Source of the DNA: Acididesulfobacillus acetoxydans
Lineage (GTDB): Bacteria > Bacillota > Desulfitobacteriia > Desulfitobacteriales > Desulfitobacteriaceae
Reading direction: 5' to 3'
Assembly (NCBI RefSeq): GCF_902729405.1
Contig: NZ_LR746496.1
Location: 124,001-188,000, forward strand
DNA: 64,000 bases
Positions 63,339-64,000 of the stretch are shown here, one piece after another. How positions within the stretch are numbered: the stretch's first letter is position 1; each line of letters opens with the position of its first letter. The position numbers and the translations under genes were made by a program. Below the pieces are notes generated by a model that ran no database searches, was not told the origin of the DNA, and saw only the letters and a program-made list of their open reading frames with translations.

Positions 63339-64000
63339 CTATTTCTTCTTGCCCTTGTTTTTGCCCGATAATTGTGAATACTCCTCCTTCCCCACCGCTA
63401 TAAACCGGATGCGATCCCCGCTTTGCAAAAGAGTCGGAGGGTCCCCCGCGGGATCAAACAAGCGCAGGGGTGTCCGCCCGATAATCTGCCACCCCCCCGG
63501 CGACGCCAAAGGGTAAATGCCCGTCTGCGAACCGGCAATGCCGACAGACCCCCGGGCCACTTCCGCTCGCGGCGTCGCCAGCCGGGGAGTGGCCAACCGC
63601 AGCGGTAAACCGCCCAAATAAGGGAAACCCGGCATGAAGCCCAGCATGTGCACCAGGTATTCCGTCCCCGTGTGCAGAGCAATGACCTGACCGGTTGTCA
63701 GGCCGTGATAACCTGCCACATACTCAAGATCCGGACCGTACTCCCCCCCGTAACACACCGGAATCTCCGCCACTCTCCCCCGGCCGGCCCCGGCCTCCGC
63801 CAATGCCTGCTCAAACGCCCCTCCTTGCTCCGCCAGCCAACGCGCGACCTCAGATCCATCCGCCCCCGAACGGATGAACAGGGTGACGGCCAGGTAGCCC
63901 GGAATCAGTTCTCCGATCCGTTCATCCGACTTCGCTTCCATCCAGGCAGCGAAGGCCCGGACCCGGTGAAAGACTGCCTCATTCACTTCCGAACCCAACT
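63339..64000 (-). CDS. pxpB: 5-oxoprolinase subunit B (5' end outside window)
   Basis: The visible 220 residues match PxpB (allophanate hydrolase subunit 1-like): EIPVCYGGEYGPDLEYVAGY, YLVHMLGFMPGFPYLGGLPL, SVGIAGSQTGIYPLASPGGW and IIGRTPLRLFDP. The frame is still open at the window edge, where family members have about 15 more N-terminal residues, so the start lies just outside. The C-terminal Lys-rich tail is variable. It is encoded directly before pxpC. Confidence 0.92.
   Translation of the reverse strand, partial: LGSEVNEAVFHRVRAFAAWMEAKSDERIGELIPGYLAVTLFIRSGADGSEVARWLAEQGGAFEQALAEAGAGRGRVAEIPVCYGGEYGPDLEYVAGYHGLTTGQVIALHTGTEYLVHMLGFMPGFPYLGGLPLRLATPRLATPRAEVARGSVGIAGSQTGIYPLASPGGWQIIGRTPLRLFDPAGDPPTLLQSGDRIRFIAVGKEEYSQLSGKNKGKKK

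Overview
This 64 kb window looks like chromosomal DNA of an anaerobic, endospore-forming member of the Clostridia (Firmicutes), probably of the Peptococcaceae/Desulfitobacterium type. The sporulation and germination genes (spoIIR, a GerMN lipoprotein, a LysM/SleB-type cortex hydrolase, a YlbF-family protein), a CooS-type protein, a B12-dependent glutamate mutase system and strong AGGAGG-type ribosome binding sites support this. No rRNA, tRNA, CRISPR array or complete insertion sequence was seen.

Layout. 1-5.9 kb: a partial P-loop protein, two decayed genes (a uracil/xanthine permease stub and a xanthine dehydrogenase/OB-fold chimera), acetoacetyl-CoA synthetase and an rRNA m5C methyltransferase. 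6-10.6 kb: Rpn and Uma2 nuclease-family genes, an HD-GYP protein and a globin-coupled chemotaxis sensor. 10.8-21.7 kb (minus strand): a long putative operon gntR-murI-glmS-glmL-glmE-mal-(2-hydroxyacyl-CoA dehydratase-like)-(activase)-fumarase alpha-fumarase beta, closed by a terminator. 21.9-28.1 kb: a response regulator-kinase-MacA-MacB efflux operon, then a MarR regulator. 28.4-37.0 kb: sporulation/germination genes, a LytTR regulator, a ZIP transporter and a repeat-rich protein. 37.1-42.3 kb: a deviant CooS, a DUF5317 protein, a membrane HD-GYP protein with a tiny upstream ORF, and an unknown protein. 42.9-50.5 kb: an aldehyde dehydrogenase and an oppABCDF operon. 50.8-64 kb: 6-phosphogluconate dehydrogenase, an MFS exporter, a mechanosensitive channel, pyroglutamyl peptidase, 5-oxoprolinase genes (pxpA; pxpB-pxpC), threonine dehydratase-RidA with a YheO-like regulator, and VapBC.

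How the genes fit together. Much of the window can be read as peptide-to-glutamate catabolism: OppABCDF imports peptides, Pcp releases pyroglutamate, PxpABC hydrolyses it to glutamate, MurI interconverts glutamate isomers, GlmSEL rearranges L-glutamate to 3-methylaspartate, Mal deaminates this to mesaconate, and the class I fumarase pair could hydrate mesaconate to citramalate. Threonine dehydratase and RidA add a second amino acid route.

Two genome-scale oddities stand out. (1) Short tandem repeats (12, 14, 15, 17 and 18 bp units) fill many intercistronic spacers, several starting at or just after a stop codon, and low-complexity segments of about 50-140 residues interrupt otherwise conserved enzymes (AacS, RsmF, histidine kinase, MacA, SpoIIR, MscS, Pcp, YheO-like regulator). 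(2) Several transporter or purine-related genes survive only as terminal stubs or deletion fusions. The most biochemically interesting gene is the stand-alone cooS, which lacks a cysteine of the Ni,Fe C-cluster and should not be assumed to be a CO dehydrogenase.
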